From UBA6016 sp041915365 (GTDB lineage Bacteria > Campylobacterota > Campylobacteria > Campylobacterales > UBA6016), in the NCBI GenBank assembly GCA_041915365.1, contig JAYSBP010000001.1:62001-126000 (forward strand): a stretch of DNA of 64,000 nt, given 5' to 3'. Under the pieces are notes generated by a model. It saw nothing but the letters and a program-made list of their open reading frames with translations. It ran no database searches and was not told the origin of the DNA. Below are positions 16,832-26,042 of this stretch, one piece after another. Position 1 is the first letter of the stretch. Each line of letters opens with the position of its first letter. The position numbers and the translations under genes are program-made.

Positions 16832-18811
16832 TTAGTAGATTTGTGCAAGCGGTATTTTGACTGTAAATACCGCACCGCCGTTTTCGTTTTTGACGCTAAG
16901 TTTGCCGTTCATATTTTGTTCAACTATCGTTTTACTCATGTAGAGGCCTATCCCCGTCCCCTTGCCTTCCGGCTTTGTCGTAAAATACGGCTCAAATATC
17001 CTATCTATGATTTTTTCAGGTATCCCACCAGCGCTGTCGGCTATAGTGGCTATAGCATACTTATCATCCTTTGTTATGTTGATAGTTAATTTATTTTTTT
17101 TATTGCCGCCAAGCTCACTTATTGCATCTTTTGCATTTGAGGCGATATTTAGCACCACCTGTCCTAGTTCGTTTGGATACCCTTTTGCTATTATTTCCGG
17201 CTCACTCTCTGTGATGACTATCTCGATACCGTGCGCTTTGAACATATCACCAACAAGAGAGAGACTATCTTTTATTTGCTTGTTAAAACAAAAATCTCTC
17301 TCGTACTTATCACTTCTGAAGAAATTTCTAAAATCGTCTATAGTTTTTGACATAAAGCCTATTTGCTTCATCGCACGCTTCTCAAACTGTTCAGCATAAG
17401 TGTCATCTATACCGCCATTGTGTAGCATATACGGTATATCTTGCACCATAATCCCCAGAATATTAAGAGGCTGTCTCCACTGATGGGCTATCGCCCCTAT
17501 CATCTCCCCCATAGCTGCCATACGGCTTTGAGACACAAGCAGCTTTTCGTTCTCTTTTTGTTTTCTCTCAAGCTCTCGCATCTGTGTTATGTCGGTAAGA
17601 GAAAAAACGTAGTTAATCTCGTTGTTGTTATTTTTGAAACAAGCCGTATTGACCAATACCTCAAGAGTCGTGCCGTGAGCTGTTTTTATTGTTACCTCAT
17701 ATTGTGCGCCCTTTTGCTCATTCGCAACATCGCCCTCGCAGTTGCAAAAACAATTATGAGTATTTGCCTGATGCATTACACCGCTTAGGCGTTTATCGGC
17801 TAGCTCTCTCTCCTTTTTGTCTAGAATATTCATATACGTATCGCCGATAACATCCTCTTTTTTATCTATTCCATACATCTTAAGAAGTTGCTTGTTTGCA
17901 TCAATTATGTTTTTATTCTCATCAAGTATCAAAACACCAATCCCGAAAGCCTCAAACACACTCGCAAAAGCAAGCTCTTTTGCAACCCTACTGCTACTTT
18001 CTTGCCTAACTAGCTCCATTAGATTTACGTTTATCTGTCTCAGTTTTTCTTCGTTTTCAAGGAGTCTTTTTTCTATGTTTTTCCTCTCCTGAATATCCGT
18101 ATATGTTCCAACAGCCAAATGCGGCTTTCCGTTTTCATCATATTTGACGACACGCCCTCTACACTCAAGCCAAAGCCAAGTGCCGTCATATCTTTGAAGC
18201 CTAAAGTCAACAGTCAAATTATTGTTTTTCAGTAGCTGCTCTTCAACGGCATCAGATACTTTTTGGACATCATCTGGGTGAACCATTGAAATATATTTAT
18301 CATAACTTATGGCAAGCGTCTGCGGCTTATAGCCGAGTACACCGGCCGTAAAGTCATCGTAATAAATGACATTTTCACTAATATCGAACCTCCATATTAG
18401 TATTTTATTGGCATGGAGCGACGAGACGAGCACGTCATACATATCAAGCGAGACAGACTTGTCTATATCCTTCATAAAAGCAGCTATGTAGCTTCTGCCG
18501 TTATAAATTCTTAGCTTTGCGGTAGTTTCCAGCTTGACAATTTCGCCTGTTTTTGTCTTGTGAGAAGCTATAAAGGTACAGCTGCCGCGATCAACTATCG
18601 TCTCAATTCTCGCCTTAACTTCATCCTCGCTATCCACAGCTTCAAAGTCGGCTATTTGTTTCCCTATGACTTCACCGGCGTCATATCCGGTAACTTCGCA
18701 GTATGCATTATTCGCGTCCACAACGGTGCCTGTTTGTGCATCAATCATCCAATAGCAATCTATCGCATCATGCACTATTTGTTTATAGTCTATTGAATCC
18801 ATATCAAACAT
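16832..18811 (-). CDS. Cytoplasmic PAS-domain sensor histidine kinase
   Basis: A 659-residue soluble kinase without membrane segments. It has three PAS domains: about 10-118, 125-240 (PAS_3 type, with DFRLQRYDGTWLW) and 280-412. A coiled coil follows, then the phospho-acceptor H443 in IAHQWRQPL. The ATPase domain has NIASNAKDA, DSAGGIP and GTGIGLYMSK. The third PAS holds CFCNC near 354-358, a possible metal or redox site. There is no response regulator next to it, so the partner is elsewhere. GAGAGGGG precedes the ATG. Confidence 0.9.
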   Translation of the reverse strand: MFDMDSIDYKQIVHDAIDCYWMIDAQTGTVVDANNAYCEVTGYDAGEVIGKQIADFEAVDSEDEVKARIETIVDRGSCTFIASHKTKTGEIVKLETTAKLRIYNGRSYIAAFMKDIDKSVSLDMYDVLVSSLHANKILIWRFDISENVIYYDDFTAGVLGYKPQTLAISYDKYISMVHPDDVQKVSDAVEEQLLKNNNLTVDFRLQRYDGTWLWLECRGRVVKYDENGKPHLAVGTYTDIQERKNIEKRLLENEEKLRQINVNLMELVRQESSSRVAKELAFASVFEAFGIGVLILDENKNIIDANKQLLKMYGIDKKEDVIGDTYMNILDKKERELADKRLSGVMHQANTHNCFCNCEGDVANEQKGAQYEVTIKTAHGTTLEVLVNTACFKNNNNEINYVFSLTDITQMRELERKQKENEKLLVSQSRMAAMGEMIGAIAHQWRQPLNILGIMVQDIPYMLHNGGIDDTYAEQFEKRAMKQIGFMSKTIDDFRNFFRSDKYERDFCFNKQIKDSLSLVGDMFKAHGIEIVITESEPEIIAKGYPNELGQVVLNIASNAKDAISELGGNKKNKLTINITKDDKYAIATIADSAGGIPEKIIDRIFEPYFTTKPEGKGTGIGLYMSKTIVEQNMNGKLSVKNENGGAVFTVKIPLAQIY

Positions 18812-18931
18812 ACCACCCCTCTCTTCCGGACAACGAGAAATGCCACAAATTAAGTCTTTTTTATCCTATTTGCTAGGTTAGCAAAAACAAGCTTGATGTT
18901 TTTGAGGCAAAATGCCAGTAAATTTATTGGT

Positions 18932-18937
18932 TATAAT
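18932..18937 (+). promoter_or_regulatory. -10 element giving a probable leaderless epimerase mRNA
   Basis: TATAAT, preceded by TGGT, ends six bases before the ATG at 18944 and would start the transcript on or next to that A. No ribosome binding site lies between. Confidence 0.5.
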
Positions 18938-18943
18938 TGCCAA

Positions 18944-20002
18944 ATGAAAATAATTGACTTCAAACTATCAATAATCAAAAACGAACTCAAAAAACCTTTT
19001 GTCACAAATATCCGCCGTGTAGACGCTATAGAAGACGTATGTCTAATGCTCATTGCGAATGATGGGACAACCGGCTATGGAGAGGCTCCGCCGACGGTGG
19101 CTATCACCGGTGAGAGCATAGAGGTTATCAACAAAACAATCAAAGAGCGTATATTTCCAGCAATAAGCGGAGTGGAGCTTGACGGGGGCTCAATATTTGA
19201 AGCGTTGCATACTAGCGTACTCAAAAGCACGTCCGCAAAAGCTTGCGTAGATATGGCTCTTTACGACATACTCTCAAAAAGCAAAAATATGCCGCTATAC
19301 AAATACCTAGGCGGCAGCCCAAAAACGATAAAAACAAATCTCACAATAAGCCTAGGCAAGCCGCAAGAGATGCTAAGAAACTCGGTTGACGCTTTCAACA
19401 GTGGATTTGAGATACTAAAAATAAAAGTCGGAAAAGACGAAGCCAAAACGATAGAGGCGATAAGAAACATAAGAGAGGCGTTACCGACGGCCACACTAAG
19501 AGTCGACGCAAATCAGGCATGGGATGCAGCAACGGCGCTTAGAATAATAGAGAAAATATCAAATTTGGATATAGAGCTAATAGAGCAGCCGACAAAAGCC
19601 GACGACCTAAACGGGCTGAAGGATATAACCTCAAACTCCACCATCCCAATACTTGCCGATGAAGCGGTATTTGGCTATGACGACGCATTAAGAATACTCA
19701 ACGAAAAAGCGGCTGATTTTATAAACATAAAGCTAATGAAAGCAGGCGGAATACACGAGGCGCTCAAGATAGCAAAACTTGCAAAACAAAGAGGTTCGAA
19801 AGTGATGATGGGCTCAATGCTAGAATCGGTAATCAGCGTAAGCGCTGCGGTACATCTAGCGATGTCTGACGATAATATCTGCTTTTACGACCTAGACGGC
19901 CCGCTACTCGCAAAGCCGTCAGATGTCAAAAACTCTATTATTTTTAACAAAGATGAAATATCCTTGTCGCCGTGCTTGGGTCTGGGCATCTCGCTAGAGT
20001 AG
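18944..20002 (+). CDS. Dipeptide epimerase (L-Ala-D/L-Glu epimerase type, enolase superfamily)
   Basis: A 352-residue mandelate-racemase-like enzyme that probably epimerises dipeptides from peptidoglycan turnover. It has the KxK acid/base pair in LKIKVGK, metal ligands in RVDANQAW, IEQP and LADEAVFG, and the opposite Lys in IKLMKAGG. A longer frame from TTG 18893 exists, but the family starts at MKIIDFKLS, and a TATAAT box sits directly before this ATG. The gene's end overlaps the convergent GGDEF-EAL gene by nine bases. Confidence 0.85.
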   Translation: MKIIDFKLSIIKNELKKPFVTNIRRVDAIEDVCLMLIANDGTTGYGEAPPTVAITGESIEVINKTIKERIFPAISGVELDGGSIFEALHTSVLKSTSAKACVDMALYDILSKSKNMPLYKYLGGSPKTIKTNLTISLGKPQEMLRNSVDAFNSGFEILKIKVGKDEAKTIEAIRNIREALPTATLRVDANQAWDAATALRIIEKISNLDIELIEQPTKADDLNGLKDITSNSTIPILADEAVFGYDDALRILNEKAADFINIKLMKAGGIHEALKIAKLAKQRGSKVMMGSMLESVISVSAAVHLAMSDDNICFYDLDGPLLAKPSDVKNSIIFNKDEISLSPCLGLGISLE

Positions 20003-22711
20003 GCTCTCCGACGGCTTACCGTAAAAATACCCCTGAGCATAGTCAACGTCTAGCAGTCTAATCTCTTTATCCACTTCCTCATCAGAGACAAATTCCGCTA
20101 TCGTCCTCATATTGTATGTTTTTGCAAAGCTAACTATCTGGACTATTAGCTCTTTTACCCTTTCGTCTTTGGTTATGTTTTTGACTATTGAACCGTCTAT
20201 CTTGATAAAATCCGCTTTCAATGATATGAGGTAATCGAAGTTTGAATACCCGCTTCCAAAGTCATCTATGGCTATTTTTGCACCCGCTTTTTTGAATTTC
20301 ATAATAGCGCCTATCACGTCATCATAATGTTGCATCTCTTCGGATTCGACTATCTCAAGCACCATCCTCTCCATAACGCCTCTATCTGATGCGTACTCGA
20401 ACAAAAAGCTCATCAAATCTTTTTGGAGCAAATCTTCGATGCAAAGATTGATGGAGAATTCCGAGCCGCTTTTTGAGAATTTATCGATTGATTTTTCTAT
20501 CATTTTGCGAGTTAGCTTGGAGTATAGCTTTGTCTTTTTCGCAATATCCAAAAATTTATCGGGCGTGTATATCTTGCCATCGGATGAGAGTCTTACAAGA
20601 CACTCATACTTCTCTATTTTGTCTGTTTTGTAGTTATATATAGGCTGGAAATACGGGATTAGCATATCATTTTCAAGGGCATAAGAGAGCCTGTCCATCC
20701 ACTCAAGATTGTCTTTATATTTATCCAGTGTATTTGCGTCTTTTTGGAATACGGCTATTGATGTGTCTTGCAGTCTTTTTGCGTCTTTTAGCGCTATATC
20801 CGCCCATGCAAGCACCTCACCCTGTCCCATGGCAAGCCCCGCATTACACCTTATGAGGAAGCTCTCATCGAGTATTTCGTATTTTACTTTTTGGTCGTCT
20901 TCTATAAACGCTCTTACTTTTTTGCCAAGAGCATCCAAATCATCCCTGTCGGCAAAAATACAGAAAACATCGGCGTGCACCCTAAACAGCTCGTATCCGC
21001 TCTCGGAGAAGTAAGCAAAAATCCTTCTTCCACACTCAGCGATAATCTCGTCGCCTATTTTTTGCCCCTTAAGGTCGTTTATCTCTCTAAAACTCGCTAT
21101 GTCTATGAGTGCTATCGTCGAGTCTTTGTCGTCGGAGATTAGCCCCAGCAGCTTCATCCTGCTTCCAAGTCCGGTTAAGGTGTCGGTCATAAAGGCGTTG
21201 TCCAGCTTCTCTCTATTTTCGATAAGCTCTGTGACATCAACGCCGGATGATATGTATTCTACTATCTCGCCGTCTTCATTTCTGAGAGGGATTATGGTCG
21301 TATCGTTGTAGTAGCTTTTGCCGCTTTTGCTTTTGTTTTTGATTAGTCCGTGCCAGACTCTGCCGGCTTTTATCGCTATCCACATATCACCAAAAAGCTC
21401 TTTTGGGGTCTGTGGATGTCTCACAAGTTTATGCGCCTTACCCATAGCCTCATCAAAACTATATTCGCTAACTTCGCAAAACTTATCGTTAACGTAGTTT
21501 ATCCTGCCCGACAAATCGGTCTTAGAGACAACGGCCGTTTGGTCAAGTATTGATTTGTATTGTTCTAGCTGGTTTGCATACTTGAGTCTATTTTTTTCTA
21601 TGCCTGCGATTCTTTTGGATATATACGCCGCAACAAGAATAGAAAGTAACGACAGCACTGATAAGATAAGCAAGATTCCCTCAATCCAAGAATACATACT
21701 CTCTTTTGCGAGGTTCTTCTCTTTTGCTATCATCTGGTCAAGTTCACTCATATAAAACCCGGAACCGACAACCCAATTCCAATCTTTCATAAGTTTGACA
21801 TACGATATTTTTTTATCTTCTTGTTTGCTATCAGGTCTTATCCAAGAGTATTCTATAAACCCTTCGCCATCCTTTTTTACAAGCTGATTCATATTCGTAA
21901 ACAGCAGTTGTCCATCAGAGCTTTTGAAATTTGATAAGCTTGTCCCGACTAGACTTTTTACCACAGGGTGCATCAGCATCGTATTATTGAGGTCATGTAC
22001 CCAAAAATAGCCATATCTGTTGTAGCCAAACCTATCTTTCTCCAGCTCTTCTAGCGTGACTTTTTGGATATCTTTGTCTATTTCGTCAGCATAAATTCCG
22101 GCACCGATGTAGACGTCAAGCGGCTTATAGTTTTTGATGTATACATATTTTGCTTTTGGCACGCCGTCATTGTCAGGTTTTGGCCAATCATATCTACCAA
22201 AATTTTCACCCTTCAAAAACGCCTCGTGCATAAACTTTTTCAAAGGCTCGCTTGACTGCGGCACCGTAAAAATATTTTTGCCTATATACTCTCTTTTTGG
22301 GTGATACAATATATCACCGCTTCCGTCAACAATATATATATACCCAGTCTTGCCATCCCAAGTAAAAGCCGAGATGTTTGCTTTGACACCGTTTATTGAT
22401 GAGTTTTTATCTGTCTTTTCATTTGTAGTTTTTGCTAGTATATTCGCTATATAATCAGTTCTGTCTTTTAGCGTACTGCTTAGTCTTCCGTAAACAGCTT
22501 TTCTTGTATAGCCTATTCTATCAACAAGCCTATTGACCTCAGTCTTTACAAGCTCCTTATTTTGCTCTTTGTACTCGCTCTCCAATTGCTTGACTCTTTG
22601 CTCATAGCCTCTAGTCGTCTTGTCCACAACGAAAAAGCCTACAACCAAGCCAAATACCAAGACCGTTGCAATAATATTTATAAAGTTAAGTCTGCTAATT
22701 GAAATATTCAT
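19994..22711 (-). CDS. Membrane Cache-PAS-GGDEF-EAL protein, probable c-di-GMP phosphodiesterase
   Basis: A 905-residue inner membrane receptor: TM helix 10-29, periplasmic double Cache region about 60-335, TM helix about 343-363, PAS about 385-495, GGDEF about 503-655, EAL about 675-905. The GGDEF signature is degenerate (HADVF, 579-583), so cyclase activity is unlikely. The EAL active site is intact: E703 (ECLVR), N755, E786 region, D816-D817 (DDFGSGY), K837, E873 and Q893. It should hydrolyse c-di-GMP in response to a periplasmic ligand, with motility or biofilm as likely outputs. Confidence 0.9.
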   Translation of the reverse strand: MNISISRLNFINIIATVLVFGLVVGFFVVDKTTRGYEQRVKQLESEYKEQNKELVKTEVNRLVDRIGYTRKAVYGRLSSTLKDRTDYIANILAKTTNEKTDKNSSINGVKANISAFTWDGKTGYIYIVDGSGDILYHPKREYIGKNIFTVPQSSEPLKKFMHEAFLKGENFGRYDWPKPDNDGVPKAKYVYIKNYKPLDVYIGAGIYADEIDKDIQKVTLEELEKDRFGYNRYGYFWVHDLNNTMLMHPVVKSLVGTSLSNFKSSDGQLLFTNMNQLVKKDGEGFIEYSWIRPDSKQEDKKISYVKLMKDWNWVVGSGFYMSELDQMIAKEKNLAKESMYSWIEGILLILSVLSLLSILVAAYISKRIAGIEKNRLKYANQLEQYKSILDQTAVVSKTDLSGRINYVNDKFCEVSEYSFDEAMGKAHKLVRHPQTPKELFGDMWIAIKAGRVWHGLIKNKSKSGKSYYNDTTIIPLRNEDGEIVEYISSGVDVTELIENREKLDNAFMTDTLTGLGSRMKLLGLISDDKDSTIALIDIASFREINDLKGQKIGDEIIAECGRRIFAYFSESGYELFRVHADVFCIFADRDDLDALGKKVRAFIEDDQKVKYEILDESFLIRCNAGLAMGQGEVLAWADIALKDAKRLQDTSIAVFQKDANTLDKYKDNLEWMDRLSYALENDMLIPYFQPIYNYKTDKIEKYECLVRLSSDGKIYTPDKFLDIAKKTKLYSKLTRKMIEKSIDKFSKSGSEFSINLCIEDLLQKDLMSFLFEYASDRGVMERMVLEIVESEEMQHYDDVIGAIMKFKKAGAKIAIDDFGSGYSNFDYLISLKADFIKIDGSIVKNITKDERVKELIVQIVSFAKTYNMRTIAEFVSDEEVDKEIRLLDVDYAQGYFYGKPSESLL

Positions 22712-22802
22712 AAGCCTGCACCCATTTATTTTAATTATTTATATTTTAGGCAAATTAGCCTTGTTTATTATTTACACTCGTAAATACAAAATATAAATAC
22801 GG

Positions 22803-22808
22803 TAAAAT
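22803..22808 (+). promoter_or_regulatory. -10 element giving a probable leaderless dnaB mRNA
   Basis: TAAAAT preceded by CGG ends six bases before the dnaB ATG at 22815, which predicts transcription starting on the A of ATG. There is no purine-rich ribosome binding site in the six bases between. Confidence 0.5.
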
Positions 22809-22814
22809 CACCGA

Positions 22815-24239
22815 ATGGACGCAAATTTTTACAATCTAAACATCGAAAGAGCGACACTCAGCTCAGTGCTTTACGACCCTGCAATATTCGACGATGTATC
22901 GGCGGCGATGAGTGAAGATGAGTTTTATCACCCGTTTCACAAGGCGGTGTACTCCACTATGCTACATCTATCCGCAACGTCAATGCCGATAGATGAGGAG
23001 TTTATCAGGCAAAAGTGGAAGGGTGGAGAGTTTGACTCTGATTCATTTTTTGAGGTGCTATCTACCACCCCACTCCCAAATCTCAAGCCATACATAGAAG
23101 AGCTAAAAGAGCTATCTACAAAAAGGCGGCTTTTTAGTTTTACCAACGAAATAAAAGCTGAATGTATGGAGCAAAAAGAATCTGCAGAGATAATAGACTC
23201 CGCAGAGTCAAAACTCTTTAAAATAGCAACATCCAGCTCATCAAAAGACTTTAGAGAGTCGGAAGAGGTAACCGCCAGTACTCTTACATACATTAACGAA
23301 ATGAAAGCCAGAGGCGACAATATGCTAGTCGGTCTCGATACCGGCTTTTACGATCTAAACAAAAAAAATGCCGGCTTTGGCAAGGGTGACCTTGTAATCA
23401 TAGCCGCTCGTCCAGCAATGGGAAAAACGGCTTTTGCCCTGAATATCGCCTCAAATGCCTTATCCCAAGGGGTTGGCGTAGCAATCTTCTCGCTAGAGAT
23501 GCCGGCCGAACAGCTAATGCTAAGGATGCTTGCGGCAAAAACCAGTATTCCGCTTCAGGATTTGAGAGTCGCAAACGTTGACGATGGGCAGTGGAGCAGG
23601 CTTAGCGATGCGATGCAGCAGTTTTCTGATTCAAAACTTTTTATAGATGATGAGGGTGGTCTCACGATGTCGGTACTAAGAAGCAAACTAAGAAAGCTAA
23701 AGGCAAGACACAAAGAGGTCGGCCTTGCGATAATAGACTACCTGCAAATTATGTCAGGCAGCGGAAATAAAGATAGACATCTAGAGGTGTCGGACATGTC
23801 AAGAGGGCTAAAACTCCTTGCCCGCGAACTTGAGATGCCTATAATCGCACTCTCTCAGCTCAACCGTGGACTTGAGGCCAGAGCCGACAAGCGACCTATG
23901 CTAAGCGACCTTAGGGAATCTGGAGCTATAGAGCAAGATGCTGACCAGATATTATTTGTCTACCGTGACGACGTATACAGAATTAGAGAAGAAAAAGAAA
24001 AAGAGCTAAAAGCTAGGGCCGAGGGCAAGGAGTATCGAAGCTCTTTTGAAGAAAAGGCCGAAGAAGAGGCTGAAATAATCATAGGCAAAAACCGTAATGG
24101 CCCGACAGGTATAGTAAATCTAGTGTTTCACAAGAGGTTTACTAGATTTGAATCTGCCGGTGGGCATTTCACGGAGCATGTATTTGCCGAGACCAAAGCT
24201 CCTATCGAAAATATAGAGTTCTCGCATATCAAACTATGA
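22815..24239 (+). CDS. dnaB: DnaB, replicative DNA helicase
   Basis: Hexameric helicase at the replication fork. The 474 residues comprise an N-terminal collar domain (1-105), linker, and RecA-like motor with Walker A ARPAMGKTAF near residue 200, Walker B LAIIDYLQIM, SQLNRGLEAR and the arginine-finger region DLRESGAIEQDAD. The length is normal and no intein is present. It overlaps comEC by four bases. Confidence 0.96.
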   Translation: MDANFYNLNIERATLSSVLYDPAIFDDVSAAMSEDEFYHPFHKAVYSTMLHLSATSMPIDEEFIRQKWKGGEFDSDSFFEVLSTTPLPNLKPYIEELKELSTKRRLFSFTNEIKAECMEQKESAEIIDSAESKLFKIATSSSSKDFRESEEVTASTLTYINEMKARGDNMLVGLDTGFYDLNKKNAGFGKGDLVIIAARPAMGKTAFALNIASNALSQGVGVAIFSLEMPAEQLMLRMLAAKTSIPLQDLRVANVDDGQWSRLSDAMQQFSDSKLFIDDEGGLTMSVLRSKLRKLKARHKEVGLAIIDYLQIMSGSGNKDRHLEVSDMSRGLKLLARELEMPIIALSQLNRGLEARADKRPMLSDLRESGAIEQDADQILFVYRDDVYRIREEKEKELKARAEGKEYRSSFEEKAEEEAEIIIGKNRNGPTGIVNLVFHKRFTRFESAGGHFTEHVFAETKAPIENIEFSHIKL

Positions 24240-25510
24240 CAAACCATACCGCTTTTTGGAAGCTAGACTCCAAAGCGGTAATTTTTTGGGCTATCGTCCT
24301 CGCTATACTATCCGCAAATATCGGTTATTCATATTTCAGCTTCGCAAAACTAAAAGAGTTTGATTACGCAACGCTAAATGCAAAGCTCATATCTTCAAAA
24401 GAGCTAAAAAGCAAGGACGGCACGCCATACTTCTCACTTTTGTTCCGAGCGCCTCAAATGGATTTTCGTAGCTATTACACAACCAATATGAGGCAATACG
24501 AAGGCTACTACTTTGACGTAAGCATCAAAACGGCAAATTTATCTTTTATTGACTTGTTCAAAGCACCGAGGCTAAAAATAGAGAAGATATACAACACGGG
24601 TAGTTTTGATAAAATCCAGCAGAGCTTTAAGAACTTCATAGCGTCCCAACACACGGAGCAAAAAGCTAGCGAGATATATCTCAATTTATTTCTAAACTCC
24701 GAGGTGAGTCCAGAGATTGACAACTTCATAAGCTGTTACGGGCTTGGCGCATTCTTTGCCATCAGCGGTCTTAACGTGGCGCTTTTGCTAGCTTTTATAT
24801 TTTTTGTTTTTACTTCGCCGTTCAGAGTGCTTCAGGAGAGATACTGCCCATATGTCAACAGGGAGTTTTGGATACTTTTTTTATCGTTTGGAGTATTATT
24901 TTTTTACGCTTATCTGACGGATTTCACACCCTCTTTCATAAGAGCCGTCATCGCCTCTGTCATACTTTTCTTTTTTGCCCTCAAGGGAGAGAGCATACTC
25001 GGCTACAAAACTCTTTTTCTCACAACAATCGTATGCCTAGCCGTCTTCCCATCTTTTTTGTTTTCTATCGGCTTTTGGCTATCTTTTTACGGTGTGTTTC
25101 TCATATATCTATTTTTGGCGAATAACACCATAAAAAGCAAAGCGTTAATTTACGTCGCCCTTAGCTCATGGCTGTTTGTAGCGATGCTTCCCGTTATCCA
25201 CTATATTTTTGCGATTTTTACAAAGGCCCATCTGCTAAACTCAATTTTTAGCGCCGCTTTTGACCTCTTTTATCCAATCTCTTTGACGGCTCATTTGGTC
25301 GGTTTTGGCTGGGTATTTGACGATTTTGTACTACGTGCGGTGGATAGCTCAAAGGAGCTTACAAGAGAGGAGTTTTTGACTCCGACGTGGTTTTTTGTTG
25401 TCTATATAGCGCTATCTTTTGCATCCGCAAGGTTAAAACTCGGATTTTTACTTTTCAACACTTTGGCTATCGGGTATTTGATTGCGGCGTTGTCGTATAT
25501 ATCATTCTAG
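24236..25510 (+). CDS. comEC: ComEC/Rec2-type DNA uptake channel, short form
   Basis: Inner membrane channel for single-stranded DNA in natural transformation. The 424 residues have an early membrane helix, a short soluble segment and then a competence domain with FFAISGLNVALLL (about 177-189) and several further helices. It lacks the C-terminal metallo-beta-lactamase nuclease domain of Bacillus ComEC; this short form is usual in Campylobacterota. It starts inside the dnaB stop and its end is one base from the convergent DsrE-like gene. Confidence 0.85.
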   Translation: MTNHTAFWKLDSKAVIFWAIVLAILSANIGYSYFSFAKLKEFDYATLNAKLISSKELKSKDGTPYFSLLFRAPQMDFRSYYTTNMRQYEGYYFDVSIKTANLSFIDLFKAPRLKIEKIYNTGSFDKIQQSFKNFIASQHTEQKASEIYLNLFLNSEVSPEIDNFISCYGLGAFFAISGLNVALLLAFIFFVFTSPFRVLQERYCPYVNREFWILFLSFGVLFFYAYLTDFTPSFIRAVIASVILFFFALKGESILGYKTLFLTTIVCLAVFPSFLFSIGFWLSFYGVFLIYLFLANNTIKSKALIYVALSSWLFVAMLPVIHYIFAIFTKAHLLNSIFSAAFDLFYPISLTAHLVGFGWVFDDFVLRAVDSSKELTREEFLTPTWFFVVYIALSFASARLKLGFLLFNTLAIGYLIAALSYISF

Positions 25511-25511
25511 C

Positions 25512-25946
25512 TTACGGCAAATAAGCATACCCATTTAGCTGATAATCGACAGTAGAAATAGTCGCCGATGGGATTATTGCGACATTTGGTTTTATTTTTT
25601 TGTAATTTATCTGCTTTCTGTCCAGTGTTACGGCACACTGTTCAAATCTTGCCTTTGATTTGAGTTTTGACATCTTAAGCTCTATATCAAGCGGTATCTC
25701 TTCATTTTTATATTCAGTGTCATCCAAAGAAGAGAGCATAAATTTAACACATTCGCTTTGCGCCACCAAAACTACGTCATACTTAAATTTTTGCCGCTCA
25801 TAATAGTCAATCAAGTGCTGCATAGAATCAAGCGTCTTTTCAAACGCTTTATATTCACCGCTCTTACAACCAAAAACAACTTTTTTTTCATAATCTGCGC
25901 AAAACACAAGGGTCAAAAAAGATAAAAGTAGCACACAAAATCTCAT
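25512..25946 (-). CDS. Exported DsrE-like protein
   Basis: A 144-residue periplasmic protein with a signal peptide (MRFCVLLLSFLTLVFC). The DsrE-like core has KVVFGCKSG, a helix (TLDSMQHLIDYY), DVVLVAQSECVKF near residue 58, and a closing NVAIIPSATIS. Cysteines in CKSG and SECV could carry sulfur, though this is inferred. It is the last gene of the sulfur island, with a large inverted repeat just upstream. Distantly similar in build to the DsrE-like protein at 28018-28455. Confidence 0.65.
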   Translation of the reverse strand: MRFCVLLLSFLTLVFCADYEKKVVFGCKSGEYKAFEKTLDSMQHLIDYYERQKFKYDVVLVAQSECVKFMLSSLDDTEYKNEEIPLDIELKMSKLKSKARFEQCAVTLDRKQINYKKIKPNVAIIPSATISTVDYQLNGYAYLP

Positions 25947-25963
25947 CTTAACATCCCCCAGGC

Positions 25964-26006
25964 CTAATCTTACTTATAGATACCAAATACCGATAAGTAA
26001 AATTAG
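25964..26006 (-). promoter_or_regulatory. 14-bp inverted repeat upstream of the DsrE-like gene
   Basis: CTAATCTTACTTAT (25964-25977) and ATAAGTAAAATTAG (25993-26006) pair with one mismatch across a 15-base spacer. It is centred 39 bases before the DsrE-like start and just after a porin terminator, where an operator or promoter would be expected. Confidence 0.5.
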
Positions 26007-26010
26007 ACAT

Positions 26011-26036
26011 TAAGGGGCGAAAACCGCCCCTTATTT
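26011..26036 (-). terminator. Terminator after the sulfur-island porin
   Basis: TAAGGGGCG (26011-26019) and CGCCCCTTA (26025-26033) form a perfect 9-bp GC-rich stem with a five-base loop. It starts ten bases past the porin stop on the minus strand. The T-rich flank is better on the plus strand, so it may be bidirectional. Confidence 0.65.
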
Positions 26037-26042
26037 AACAGA

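Noticed and set aside
18893..18943. TTG/ATG starts upstream of the epimerase start
   Set aside because: They add 17 residues not expected in the family and would place the TATAAT box inside the gene.
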